A DNA stretch of 64,000 nt. Source: Pseudonocardia terrae (GTDB lineage Bacteria; Actinomycetota; Actinomycetes; Mycobacteriales; Pseudonocardiaceae). The translations under genes were made by a program, and so were the position numbers. The stretch spans positions 1-64,000 of the forward strand of contig NZ_JAJTTE010000006.1 of assembly GCF_021343995.1 (NCBI RefSeq), given 5' to 3'. The notes beneath the pieces were generated by a model. The model did no database searches, had not been told where the DNA came from, and saw only the letters and a list, made by a program, of their open reading frames with translations. This document shows, piece after piece, positions 32,753 through 40,512 of this stretch. How positions within the stretch are numbered: the first letter of the stretch is position 1; each line of letters starts with the position of its first letter.

Positions 32753-34438
32753 ATGCCGGAGGCTGCCTCCTCGCTCGTCCCTGCCAAGCCCGCCCTCGTC
32801 ACCGTCGACGACGATCCCAGCGTCTCCCGCGCCGTGGCCCGCGACCTGCGGCGCCGGTACGGCGAGACGTTCCGCGTCGTGCGCGCCGAGTCCGGTCAGC
32901 AGGCCCTCGACGCGCTCAAGGAGATGGCGCTGCGCGGCAACGACGTCGCGGTCCTGCTCGCGGACTTCCGCATGCCCGGGATGAACGGGCTGGAGTTCCT
33001 CGAGCAGGCCATGGACCTGTACCCCGCGGCCCGGCGGGTCCTGCTGACCGCCTACGCCGACACCGACGCCGCCATCACCGCGATCAACGTCGTCGACCTC
33101 GACCACTACCTGCTCAAGCCCTGGGACCCCCCGGAGGAGAAGCTCTACCCCGTCGTCGACGCGATGATCGACGCCTGGCGGGCCACCCCGCACAAGGAGG
33201 TCTGCGAGACCCGGGTGATCGGCCACCGCTGGTCGGCCCGCTCGCACCAGGTCCGGGACTTCCTGGCCCGCAACCAGGTCCCCTACCGCTGGTACCCCGT
33301 CGACCAGCCGGAGGCCGCGCGGCTGCTGCAGGCGGCCGGCGTCGACGACTCGCATCTCCCCGTGGTGATCTCGCCCGCCGGGGAGTGCCTGGTCGCGCCG
33401 GACGAGATGCAGCTCGCCGAGCGCGTCGGGCTGGCGACGGTCCCGGTCACGGACTTCTACGACCTCATCGTGATCGGCGGCGGCCCGGCCGGCCTCGGCG
33501 CGAGCGTGTACGGCGCCTCGGAGGGCCTGCGCACGGTCCTGGTCGAGCGCACCGCGACCGGTGGCCAGGCCGGGCAGAGCTCCCGGATCGAGAACTACCT
33601 GGGCTTCCCCGACGGCGTGTCGGGCGCCCAGCTCACCGACCGCGCCCGACGCCAGGCCGTCCGGCTCGGCGCGGAGGTGCTGACCGCGCGGGAGGTCGTG
33701 GCGCTGGAGGCCAACGGCCCCGCCCGCACCGTGCGGTTCGCCGACGGCAGCGCCATCCACGCGCACGCCGTCGTGCTCGCCACCGGGGTGAGCTACCGCG
33801 AGCTCGACGCCCCGGGCCTGGCCGACCTGGCCGGCCGCGGCGTGTTCTACGGCTCCGCGCTGACGGAGGCGGCGGGTTGCGCCGGCGCCGACGTCTACAT
33901 CGTCGGCGGCGCCAACTCCGCAGGTCAGGCCGCGGTCTACTTCTCCCGGCACGCCCGCGGCGTCACGATGCTGGTGCGCGGGCCGAGCCTGCAGGCGTCG
34001 ATGTCCCAGTACCTCATCGAGCAGATCGACGGCATCCCGGAGATCACCGTCCGGGCCTGCACCGAGGTCGTCGAGGCCACCGGCGGCGAGCACCTGGAGA
34101 AACTCACCCTGCGGGACCGCACCACGGGCGAGACCGAGACGGTCGACGCCGGCTACCTCTTCGTGTTCATCGGCGCGACCCCGCGCACGGACTGGCTCGG
34201 CGAGCTCGTGGAGCGCGACGCCGGCGGGTTCGTCCTGGCGGGCCCGGACCTCGTGGTCGACGGGAAGCGGCCGGTGGGATGGACCGAGGAGCGGGATCCG
34301 TTGCACCTGGAGACGAGCCTGCCGGGAGTCTTCGTCGCCGGCGACGCGCGCGCCGAGTCCGTGAAACGGGTCGCGTCGGCGGTCGGCGACGGGGCGATGG
34401 CCGTGTCGCTCGTCCACCGCTACCTGGAGAGGCCGTGA
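32753..34438 (+). CDS. Receiver domain fused to thioredoxin-reductase-like FAD/NAD(P) oxidoreductase
   Basis: About 561 residues. The N-terminal receiver (about 10-140) has 'LVTVDDDPSVSRAVARDLRR', the phospho-acceptor Asp in 'VAVLLADFRMPGMNGLEFLE' and Lys in 'YLLKPWD'. A thioredoxin-fold-like linker ('RWYPVDQPEAARLLQAAGV') follows. The FAD domain (about 233-561) has 'DLIVIGGGPAGLGASVYGAS', 'GGQAGQSSRIENYLGFPDG', 'VLATGVSY', 'YIVGGANSAGQAAVYFSRHA' and 'GVFVAGDARAESVKRVASAV'. The CxxC redox pair of true thioredoxin reductases is missing; one Cys ('AAGCAGADVYIVGG') is near that position. The output of the partner kinase could therefore control, or be controlled by, a flavin redox state. ATG 32744 is an alternative start. 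Confidence 0.87.
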   Translation: MPEAASSLVPAKPALVTVDDDPSVSRAVARDLRRRYGETFRVVRAESGQQALDALKEMALRGNDVAVLLADFRMPGMNGLEFLEQAMDLYPAARRVLLTAYADTDAAITAINVVDLDHYLLKPWDPPEEKLYPVVDAMIDAWRATPHKEVCETRVIGHRWSARSHQVRDFLARNQVPYRWYPVDQPEAARLLQAAGVDDSHLPVVISPAGECLVAPDEMQLAERVGLATVPVTDFYDLIVIGGGPAGLGASVYGASEGLRTVLVERTATGGQAGQSSRIENYLGFPDGVSGAQLTDRARRQAVRLGAEVLTAREVVALEANGPARTVRFADGSAIHAHAVVLATGVSYRELDAPGLADLAGRGVFYGSALTEAAGCAGADVYIVGGANSAGQAAVYFSRHARGVTMLVRGPSLQASMSQYLIEQIDGIPEITVRACTEVVEATGGEHLEKLTLRDRTTGETETVDAGYLFVFIGATPRTDWLGELVERDAGGFVLAGPDLVVDGKRPVGWTEERDPLHLETSLPGVFVAGDARAESVKRVASAVGDGAMAVSLVHRYLERP

Positions 34439-35868
34439 TGAGCGCACCGACCGCCTGCGACCCGGACGAACTGCGCCGGCTCTTCCTGTTCGAGAAGCTG
34501 CAGCCCGACCAGCTCGACTCGCTGTGCCGGCAGGGCCGGATCGAGACGTTCGAGCCCGGGCAGGTGTACCGCGAGGGCGATCCCGCGACCTGCTTCTACG
34601 TGCTGGTCGAGGGCACGGTGGTGCTGAGCAGGCGGTCCGGCGAGGAGGACGTGGAGGTCGAGCGCACCTCCCAGTCCGGGGTATATGCCGGGGCCTGGCA
34701 CGCCTACCTCGGCGACCGGGTGCCGCAGGTCTACAACAACTCGCTCCGGGTGACCGTGCCCTCGCGCTTCTACGTGCTCGACGCCGAGAAGCTCTCGACG
34801 TTGATGCGCGAGTGGTTCCCGATGGCGCTGCACCTGCTCGAGGGCCTGTTCTTCGGCATCCAGAACACCCAGCAGGCGGTCAGCCAGCGGGAACGGCTGC
34901 TCGCGCTCGGTTCGCTGTCCGCCGGCCTGACCCACGAGCTGAACAACCCGGCCGCCGCGGCCGTGCGCGCCACCTCGACGCTGCGCGAGCGCGTCGCCGG
35001 GATGCGGCACAAGCTCGGGCTGATCGCCGCGGGCCCCTACGAGCGGGCCGACCTCGAGACCCTCATGCGCCTGCAGGAGGACGCCGCCGACCGCGTCGGC
35101 AAGGCCCCCGAGCTCGGCCCCCTCGAGACCGGCGACGCCGAGGACGAGGTCGGCGAGTGGATCGCCGACCAGGGCATCGACGGCGGCTGGGACATCGCGC
35201 CGAACTTCGTGGCCGCCGGGATCGACGTCGACTGGCTCCAGCAGGTCAAGGCGAGCGTGCCGGCGCCGATACTGGAGAGCGCGGTCCGCTGGCTGAACTA
35301 CACGGTCGAGACCGAGCTGCTCATGAACGAGATCGCGGACTCGACCACCCGGGTGTCGACGCTGGTCGGGGCGGCGAAGCAGTACTCGCAGATGGACCGC
35401 GCGCCGTACCAGACCGTCGACGTGCACGAGCTGCTCAAGTCCACGATCGTCATGCTGCACGGCAAGTTCGGCGACGGCGTGCAGCTGGTCAAGGACTTCG
35501 ACCGCAGCCTGCCGAAGATCTCCGTCTACGCCGCGGAGCTCAACCAGGTCTGGACGAACCTGATCGACAACGCGGTCCAGGCCATGAACGGCTCGGGCAC
35601 CCTGACCGTCCGCACCGCGCGGGAGGGCGACCGGCTGCTCGTCGAGATCGGCGACACCGGCCCCGGCATCCCGGCGGAGATCCGGTCGCGGATCTTCGAG
35701 CCGTTCTTCACCACCAAGACCGTCGGCGAGGGCACCGGGCTCGGCCTGGACATCTCCTGGCGGATCGTGGTGAACCGGCACCACGGCGACCTGCGCGTCC
35801 TCTCCGAGCCGGGGAACACCCGATTCCAGGTCCTGCTGCCCTTCGACGCCCTCGTGGAGGAATCGTGA
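34438..35868 (+). CDS. Sensor histidine kinase with N-terminal cyclic-nucleotide-binding-like domain
   Basis: A 476-residue protein with no membrane segments. Residues about 10-140 form a CRP/cNMP-binding fold ('LRRLFLFEKLQPDQLDSLCR', 'GQVYREGDPATCFYVLVEGT'). The dimerisation/phospho-acceptor region has the H-box 'LGSLSAGLTHELNNPAAAA', an insert of about 130 residues, and the HATPase ('LNQVWTNLIDNAVQAMNGSG', 'VEIGDTGPGIPAEIRSRIFE', 'GTGLGLDISWRIV'). It is soluble and probably senses an internal ligand through the cNMP-like domain, passing phosphate to the receiver of the upstream gene. ATG overlaps the previous stop (TGATG). Confidence 0.9.
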   Translation: MSAPTACDPDELRRLFLFEKLQPDQLDSLCRQGRIETFEPGQVYREGDPATCFYVLVEGTVVLSRRSGEEDVEVERTSQSGVYAGAWHAYLGDRVPQVYNNSLRVTVPSRFYVLDAEKLSTLMREWFPMALHLLEGLFFGIQNTQQAVSQRERLLALGSLSAGLTHELNNPAAAAVRATSTLRERVAGMRHKLGLIAAGPYERADLETLMRLQEDAADRVGKAPELGPLETGDAEDEVGEWIADQGIDGGWDIAPNFVAAGIDVDWLQQVKASVPAPILESAVRWLNYTVETELLMNEIADSTTRVSTLVGAAKQYSQMDRAPYQTVDVHELLKSTIVMLHGKFGDGVQLVKDFDRSLPKISVYAAELNQVWTNLIDNAVQAMNGSGTLTVRTAREGDRLLVEIGDTGPGIPAEIRSRIFEPFFTTKTVGEGTGLGLDISWRIVVNRHHGDLRVLSEPGNTRFQVLLPFDALVEES

Positions 35869-36203
35869 CGACCATCGACCCGTCCGTGCCGCCCTCGGGC
35901 ACCGGGTGCGTCGAGTGCGAAGCCGCCGGCGGCTGGTGGCTGCACCTGCGCCGGTGCGCGACCTGCGGGCACGTCGGCTGCTGCGACAGCTCCCCCGAGC
36001 AGCACGCGACCGCACACTTCCACTCCACCGGGCACGGGGTCGTGCAGAGCTTCGAGCCGGGCGAGGACTGGTTCTGGGACTACGAGCGCGAGGTCGCCCT
36101 GTCCGGTCCGCCGCTGGCGCCGCCGTCGCAGCGGCCCGCGGACCAGCCCGTGCCCGGGCCCGCCGGCCGGGTGCCGGCGGACTGGCGCTCCAAGATCCAC
36201 TGA
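35865..36203 (+). CDS. UBP-type zinc finger protein
   Basis: A 112-residue protein. The UBP-type zinc finger spans about residues 14-80: 'GCVECEAAGGWWLHLRRCAT' and 'CGHVGCCDSSPEQHATAHFH', followed by His in 'STGHGVVQSFEPGEDWFWDYE'. In eukaryotes this fold binds the C-terminal di-Gly of ubiquitin; in bacteria its ligand is unknown. GTG overlaps the kinase stop (GTGA), so it belongs to the same operon as the kinase and the receiver-FAD protein. That tight link suggests a role in the same redox or signalling pathway. Confidence 0.88.
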   Translation: MTTIDPSVPPSGTGCVECEAAGGWWLHLRRCATCGHVGCCDSSPEQHATAHFHSTGHGVVQSFEPGEDWFWDYEREVALSGPPLAPPSQRPADQPVPGPAGRVPADWRSKIH

Positions 36204-36246
36204 TCCCGACGCCCGGCGGCGCCCGGGCGGGGCGGAGAATCGAGCC

Positions 36247-36738
36247 GTGCTGACGAGTGCCGGGATCCTGCTCCACCGCGACCGCGACGGGATCGTCGAG
36301 GTGCTCCTCGGCCACATGGGCGGGCCCTTCTGGTCCCGCAAGGACGCCGCGGCCTGGTCGATCCCGAAGGGCGAGCTCGACGAGGGCGAGGAGCCCGTCG
36401 CCGCCGCGCGCCGGGAGTTCGCCGAGGAGCTGGGCTTCCCGCCGCCCGACGGGGAGCTGCACACGCTGGGCTCGGTCGTCCAGTCCGGGCGGCGCAAGAC
36501 CGTCCTCGGGTTCGCGCTGGCCGGCGACGTGCCCGCCGCCGAGGTCGCGGCCGTGGCCGAGCGGCCCGACGACGGCTCGTGGGTCGAGATCGAATGGCCG
36601 CGCAACTCCGGCCGGCGGATGCGTTTCCCGGAGATCGACCGCGCCGCCTGGTTCGACCTGGCGACGGCGCGGGTGAAGGTCGTGAAGGGCCAGCTGCCCT
36701 TCCTCGACCGGCTCGAGGCGCTCCTGACCGCGGCCTGA
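36247..36738 (+). CDS. NUDIX hydrolase
   Basis: A 163-residue NUDIX protein. The NUDIX box is intact: 'GELDEGEEPVAAARREFAEE' followed by LGF (G-x5-E-x7-REU-x-EE-x-GU). It starts 'SAGILLHRDRDG', and 'WSIPKGELDEGEE' and 'SWVEIEWPRNSGRRMRFPE' resemble the MutT/Ap4A-type branch acting on nucleoside diphosphate derivatives. Substrate cannot be assigned. GTG 36247 follows GGCGGAG. It is only 43 bp after the zinc finger gene and may be cotranscribed. Confidence 0.88.
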   Translation: MLTSAGILLHRDRDGIVEVLLGHMGGPFWSRKDAAAWSIPKGELDEGEEPVAAARREFAEELGFPPPDGELHTLGSVVQSGRRKTVLGFALAGDVPAAEVAAVAERPDDGSWVEIEWPRNSGRRMRFPEIDRAAWFDLATARVKVVKGQLPFLDRLEALLTAA

Positions 36739-37056
36739 CCCGGCCGGGGCGCTTCCGAACCCGCACCGGCGGGCGCGGTTGGCGCGCCTTCACCGGCCGG
36801 GCGGTGCGGAAGGCTCACCGGTCGGAGCGGTTCTGAACCCTCATCTGAATCGATCGTGAAGCATCTCACCTGCGACGGGTTGGCGATCTCGGGCCGAGTT
36901 CTGCCACCGTGGAACGTCGACGCACGCGGTCGTGCGTCTCGTACTCCGACCGCCCGTCGCGCGCCCTCCCCGAGCGTCGCGACCGTCACGGTGGGCCCCT
37001 CCGAGCCGGCAACCCGAGCGCCGCCGGAGTGTGCGGCCCGCCCGAGGACCACGTTC
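36739..37056. other. Gap of about 320 bp before the MFS gene
   Basis: No gene is supported. An open frame in phase with the MFS gene runs back to GTG 36856, but the extra 67 residues are Arg/Pro/Thr-rich, have no membrane or signal character and look like read-through of GC-rich DNA. The gap probably holds the MFS promoter. Confidence 0.4.
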
Positions 37057-38763
37057 ATGCCCGTCTCCCCCGCCGGGTCGCGCCGGCGTGCCCCGGTGCG
37101 CCTCCGTGATCTCCGTCCGTTCCCCCGCACGGCGGCCCCGGCCCCTCCGGACCGCGCCGAGCCGGCACCGGCCTCCTTCGGCCGCCTGCGCGCCGCCGTG
37201 ACCGCGCTCTTCGCGTTCGACGGCGCGGTGTTCGGCAGCTGGGCCGCCCGCATCCCCGACGTCACCGCCCAGGTCGGCGCCACCCACGCCACGCTGGGCG
37301 TCGCGCTGCTCTGCGTCTCGCTCGGCGCCCTGGCCAGCATGCAGCTCACCGGCCTGCTCGCCACGCGTTTCGGCGCCGGCCGGGTCGCGCTGGCGGGCAC
37401 GGCCGGCGCCGCACTCGTGCTCCCGCTGCCCGGACTGGCGACGTCGATCCCCCAGCTCTCCGCCGTCCTGCTGCTGTTCGGCGCGCTGACCGGCATGGTC
37501 AACGTCGCCATCAACAGCGCGGGCGTGGCCGTCGAGGCCCGACGGCCCGGCCGGCCCCTGCTGCCCGCGCTGCACGCCGCGTTCAGCATCGGCGGGCTCG
37601 CCGGCGCCGCCGCCGGCGGGGTCGCCTCGACGCTCGGCCCGGTGCTCCTGCACCTCGCGGCCGTCGGGGTGGTCGGCCTGATGATCGTGGCCGCGACCCG
37701 CTCGACGCTCGCCCGGCTCCGGGACGGCACGGCCCGCGGATCCTCGGACGACAGCCCGGACGAGCCGGCGGCCCCCCGCCGCGGGCGGGGCCTGGTCGTC
37801 CTGCTCGGCCTGATCGCCGGCTGCACCGCCTTCGGCGAGGGCGCGATCACCGACTGGGGCGCCCTGCACCTGCGCGAGACCCTCGGCGCCACGCCCGCCC
37901 TGGCCGCGGCCGGCTACTCCTGCTTCTCGCTGGCGATGGCCTGCGGGCGGCTCACCGGCGGCGTGCTGCTCCGCCGGCTCGGCGAGACCCGGCTGCTCGG
38001 CGGCGGAGCACTGCTCGCGGCCGCCGGGATGGCCGTCGCGCTGCTCACCTCGTCGCCCGAGCCGGCGCTGGCCGGGTTCGTGCTGGTCGGACTGGGACTG
38101 GCGAACCTCTTCCCGGTCACGATCGCCCGCGCCGGGGCGCACTCGGGCTCGCGCGGCGTGGCCCTCGCCTCGACCGTCGGCTACAGCGGGCTGCTCGGCG
38201 GGCCGCCCGCCATCGGCTTCCTCGCCGAGCACGCCGGCCTCCCGGCCGCGCTGGCGTCGGTGCCGCTCCTGGCCGTCGTCGCGGCCGGGCTGGCCCTGGT
38301 CGTCGGGGCCGAGAAGCCGCGGCTCCGGCTCCCCGCCCGGCTGCCCCTGCCGCCGCTGCGGCCCCTGCCCACCTTCGCGCCCCTGTCCCCCCGGCCGGCG
38401 GGTGCCAGGGCAGCCCGCGCGACCCGGGCAGCCCTCGGCCGCGTCGCGCAGGCCACGGCCCGGCCGGTCGATCCCGCCGGTCTCGGACTCCTCGCCGCCC
38501 GCACGGCGACGGCGGTCGCCCGCACCCAGCCGTTGCGCATCGTCCACAGCGCCGGGTCCCGGGTCGCGGTGACGGTCCGCCCGGCGATGCTGCGCGGCGG
38601 GGCGATCGTCCACCGGGCCGCGGCGGACCTGCCCGCCCTCACCCCGGCGACGACGACCCTGCCGACCACGACGACCCTACCGACGACGACGACCATGCCG
38701 GCCACCCGCGCCCCCGGGGCCCGGATCCGGCCCTACCCCGGCCTGGAGCAGCTCGCCTCCTGA
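37057..38763 (+). CDS. MFS transporter (YbjJ-like)
   Basis: About 568 residues from ATG 37057 (GAGGA about 9 bases upstream). Some 12 membrane helices lie between residues 48 and 420, with 'VFGSWAARIPDVTAQVGATH' at the start, 'GALTGMVNVAINSAGVAVE', 'GLIAGCTAFGEGAITDWGAL' and 'GRLTGGVLLRRLGETRLLGG'. This matches the YbjJ/FucP-distant branch; substrate unknown. The C-terminal extension of about 150 residues is unusual: Pro/Leu/Ala-rich, then a Thr-Pro repeat (TTTLPTTTTLPTTTT). It may be a cytoplasmic tail or an exported linker. Confidence 0.8.
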   Translation: MPVSPAGSRRRAPVRLRDLRPFPRTAAPAPPDRAEPAPASFGRLRAAVTALFAFDGAVFGSWAARIPDVTAQVGATHATLGVALLCVSLGALASMQLTGLLATRFGAGRVALAGTAGAALVLPLPGLATSIPQLSAVLLLFGALTGMVNVAINSAGVAVEARRPGRPLLPALHAAFSIGGLAGAAAGGVASTLGPVLLHLAAVGVVGLMIVAATRSTLARLRDGTARGSSDDSPDEPAAPRRGRGLVVLLGLIAGCTAFGEGAITDWGALHLRETLGATPALAAAGYSCFSLAMACGRLTGGVLLRRLGETRLLGGGALLAAAGMAVALLTSSPEPALAGFVLVGLGLANLFPVTIARAGAHSGSRGVALASTVGYSGLLGGPPAIGFLAEHAGLPAALASVPLLAVVAAGLALVVGAEKPRLRLPARLPLPPLRPLPTFAPLSPRPAGARAARATRAALGRVAQATARPVDPAGLGLLAARTATAVARTQPLRIVHSAGSRVAVTVRPAMLRGGAIVHRAAADLPALTPATTTLPTTTTLPTTTTMPATRAPGARIRPYPGLEQLAS

Positions 38764-38769
38764 TCCCCG

Positions 38770-38800
38770 GTGCGGAGGGCCGCCCCGGTGGCCTCCGCAC
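38770..38800. terminator. Hairpin between convergent genes
   Basis: GTGCGGAGG (38770-38778) and CCTCCGCAC (38792-38800) make a perfect 9-bp stem with a 13-base loop, exactly filling the gap between the MFS stop and the stop of the convergent small membrane protein. It is a likely bidirectional terminator. Confidence 0.6.
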
Positions 38801-39133
38801 TCAGGAGGAGAGGCGCTTCCCGAGTCGCCGCCGCGCCCTGCGCACCCGCTTCCGCAGTCGCCGGCGGGGGCGGCGCGTGGACCGGGCGAACCGGTCGGCG
38901 GCCGCGCGGATCTCGGGGACACGCAGGCTCCCCTGCAGCCCCCGCTGCACATCCACCTTCCGCGGCAGCAGGAGCCGGACGCCGGCCTTCCCCAGCTTCA
39001 CGGCCAGGAACCCGACGCCGAGGCCGACCGGCAGCAGGACCACGGTCAGGCACAGCACCAGCCCGACCACCATCAGCAGCGTGGCCAGCACCAGCACCAG
39101 TACGCCGGCCACCGCACGCAGCGCGCGGATCAC
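38801..39133 (-). CDS. Small membrane protein, paralogue of its upstream neighbour
   Basis: A 110-residue protein with two closely spaced hydrophobic segments (about residues 5-48: 'VLVLVLATLLMVVGLVLCLT' and 'LLPVGLGVGFLAVKLGKAGV'). A very basic tail ('RRPRRRLRKRVRRARRRLGK') is suited to nucleic acid or phospholipid contact. It is similar along its whole length to the next gene (shared 'VGxVLCLTVxLLP' motif), so the two arose by tandem duplication. Function unknown. The start is GTG 39133, 6 bases after the neighbour's stop. Confidence 0.65.
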   Translation of the reverse strand: MIRALRAVAGVLVLVLATLLMVVGLVLCLTVVLLPVGLGVGFLAVKLGKAGVRLLLPRKVDVQRGLQGSLRVPEIRAAADRFARSTRRPRRRLRKRVRRARRRLGKRLSS

Positions 39134-39139
39134 CGTCGC

Positions 39140-39466
39140 TCACCCCGGATGCAGGCGGCGCCGCAGCCGCGAACCGCCGCCGCGCACCGAGTCCTCGGCC
39201 CGGCGCACCAGCCCCTCGACACGAGTACTGCCGGGCACCAGGAGCTTCGCCGCCCGGCTGTAGAACGACAACGCGATGACGACGACCGGGATCCCCAGGG
39301 GGAGCAGGAGGACGGTCAGGCACAGCACGATGCCGACCAGCAGCAGCACCGTCCCGAGCAGCGCCAGGACGAGCGCGAGCACCCCGCGCACCACCGCGGA
39401 CAGCAGACCCGTGACGGTACCGAGCACACCGGACACCAGGCCGGTGACCCCACGAAGCAGGCCCAT
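39140..39466 (-). CDS. Small membrane protein, paralogue of the downstream gene
   Basis: A 108-residue protein with an N-terminal Gly/Val-rich amphipathic segment, hydrophobic segments at about residues 28-68 ('LLVGIVLCLTVLLLPLGIPV'), and a basic C-terminus ('RGGGSRLRRRLHPG'). Two-gene operon with its paralogue. GGAGGTGCGCCG precedes the ATG, a strong ribosome binding site. I do not recognise a named family; this kind of pair is seen in actinobacteria as 'hypothetical membrane protein'. A 166-bp divergent promoter region separates it from the plus-strand gene at 39633. Confidence 0.68.
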   Translation of the reverse strand: MGLLRGVTGLVSGVLGTVTGLLSAVVRGVLALVLALLGTVLLLVGIVLCLTVLLLPLGIPVVVIALSFYSRAAKLLVPGSTRVEGLVRRAEDSVRGGGSRLRRRLHPG

Positions 39467-39632
39467 CGGCGCACCTCCTCCGAATTGTCCCGGATACCCC
39501 GGTCACACCTGCTCAAACGGTGTTTCGGCAAACCGACCGCGCACCGCTGCCCGACGACCGCCGGGCTTCTTCTCCGACTTCTTCTCCGACGGCCGCGCTT
39601 AGCACGGAGCGAGCCGGGGTACCACCGCCGGC

Positions 39633-39890
39633 ATGCCGAACTCGAGCATCAAGAACGAGAAGATGTACGAGGACCTGCGCGACCGCGGTGAGAGCAAGGA
39701 GAAGGCCGCCCGGATCGCGAACGCCTCCGCGGCCGAGGGGAAGAAGAAGGTCTCCTCCCGCGGCGGGAAGTCCGGCTCCTACGACGACATGACCAAGGAC
39801 GAGCTCTACGAGCGGGCCAAGAAGGTCGGCATCGAGGGCCGGTCGAACATGTCGAAGGACGAGCTGGTGAAGGCCCTGCGCGACCACTGA
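39633..39890 (+). CDS. DUF7218 / Rho N-terminal-domain-like small protein
   Basis: An 85-residue, highly charged protein. Residues 1-45 are a KRE-rich helix ('EKMYEDLRDRGESKEKAARI') of the type found in plasmid-stabilisation or ChaB-like small proteins. Residues 50-85 ('MTKDELYERAKKVGIEGRSN', 'MSKDELVKALRDH') form a Rho N-terminal/SAP-like helix-extended loop-helix that can bind nucleic acid. I recall the family name DUF7218. It is a stand-alone gene followed by a hairpin terminator. Confidence 0.8.
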   Translation: MPNSSIKNEKMYEDLRDRGESKEKAARIANASAAEGKKKVSSRGGKSGSYDDMTKDELYERAKKVGIEGRSNMSKDELVKALRDH

Positions 39891-39897
39891 CAGCCCC

Positions 39898-39919
39898 GGG
39901 TGCCGCTCGGGTGGCACCC
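39898..39919 (+). terminator. Hairpin after the DUF7218-like gene
   Basis: GGGTGCC (39898-39904) and GGCACCC (39913-39919) form a 7-bp stem with an 8-base loop, 8 bases after the stop codon. There is no T-run, as is usual in this genome type. Confidence 0.5.
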
Positions 39920-40012
39920 TCCGGAGGAACGCTCCATCCTTCTCGTGAACAAGGTTCGGCGCGTTTCGTCCGGGACCGCGGACGGGATCGTCCCACCGCG
40001 AGGAGGAACACC

Positions 40013-40244
40013 GTGAGCAGCACCGACGACGGCCACCGGACACGCACCGCGGAGGACCGGGCCGCCCTCCGCCCTGGACGGGAGCGCCGCCGAGATCGCA
40101 GCGGCCCTGGAGCTGGCCGAGGCGGAGCGCGCGGTCGCCGAGCACCGCGCCCGGTCCGAGATCGTGGCCGCCGTGCACGCGCTCGACGGGGTGCGCCGCC
40201 CCGAGGACCGCATCCACGCGTGGCAGCGGCACGCTCCCTCCTGA
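40013..40244 (+). pseudogene. Small gene broken by a +1 frameshift (or sequencing error)
   Basis: GTG 40013 follows the strong site GAGGAGGAACACC and reads 'SSTDDGHRTRTAEDRAALR', after which that frame turns into Arg/Gly-rich nonsense. From about 40071 a different frame, with no start codon before it, reads 'LDGSAAEIAAALELAEAERA', then 'VAEHRARSEIVAAVHALDGV' and 'RRPEDRIHAWQRHAPS', a normal acidic/amphipathic protein ending at TGA 40242. Joining the frames by skipping one base near 40050-40075 gives about 76 residues. Function unknown. Confidence 0.55.
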
Positions 40245-40291
40245 GAACTCCCGGCGCCGTCGTGGCCGCGGTACCCCGCCGACGCCGGACG

Positions 40292-40332
40292 CCCGCCCGC
40301 CGCCGGACGAGAGCCCTCCGGCGGCGGGCGGG
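40292..40332. terminator. Strong 16-bp hairpin
   Basis: CCCGCCCGCCGCCGGA (40292-40307) pairs perfectly with TCCGGCGGCGGGCGGG (40317-40332) around a 9-base loop. It lies after the frameshifted small gene and just before the MITE. It is a probable terminator. Confidence 0.65.
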
Positions 40333-40344
40333 GAAGAAGAACTC

Positions 40345-40512
40345 CTAGGCCGTGTTCAAGAAGTCACGATCGATGGGCTTCGTGATCCAGATCGCGGCTG
40401 GCAAGGCGCCGCCCCGGCCTCGTACCGGGCGTACTCGGCCGCGGGCGGCAACGCCGCCAGGCGTGATCTGGGCGCGAAGACCGCGATCAGGGACCTCTTG
40501 AACACGGCCTAG
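40345..40512. mobile_element. MITE-like palindromic element with CTAG ends
   Basis: A 168-bp element bounded by CTAG at 40345-40348 and 40509-40512. Terminal inverted repeats of 17 bases, GCCGTGTTCAAGAAGTC (40349) against the complement of 40492-40508, differ at one position. The inside is also palindromic: CAGATC, CTGGC and GCC blocks occur in mirror order on both arms, so the whole element can fold on itself. Duplicated CTAG fits IS5-group target choice (YTAR). It encodes no protein. The right CTAG supplies the TAG stop of the molybdoenzyme gene. Confidence 0.75.

Noticed and set aside
40345..40512. Simple Rho-independent terminator
   Set aside because: The palindrome is far longer than a terminator and bears CTAG duplications and matched ends, so a mobile element explains it better; it may still stop transcription.
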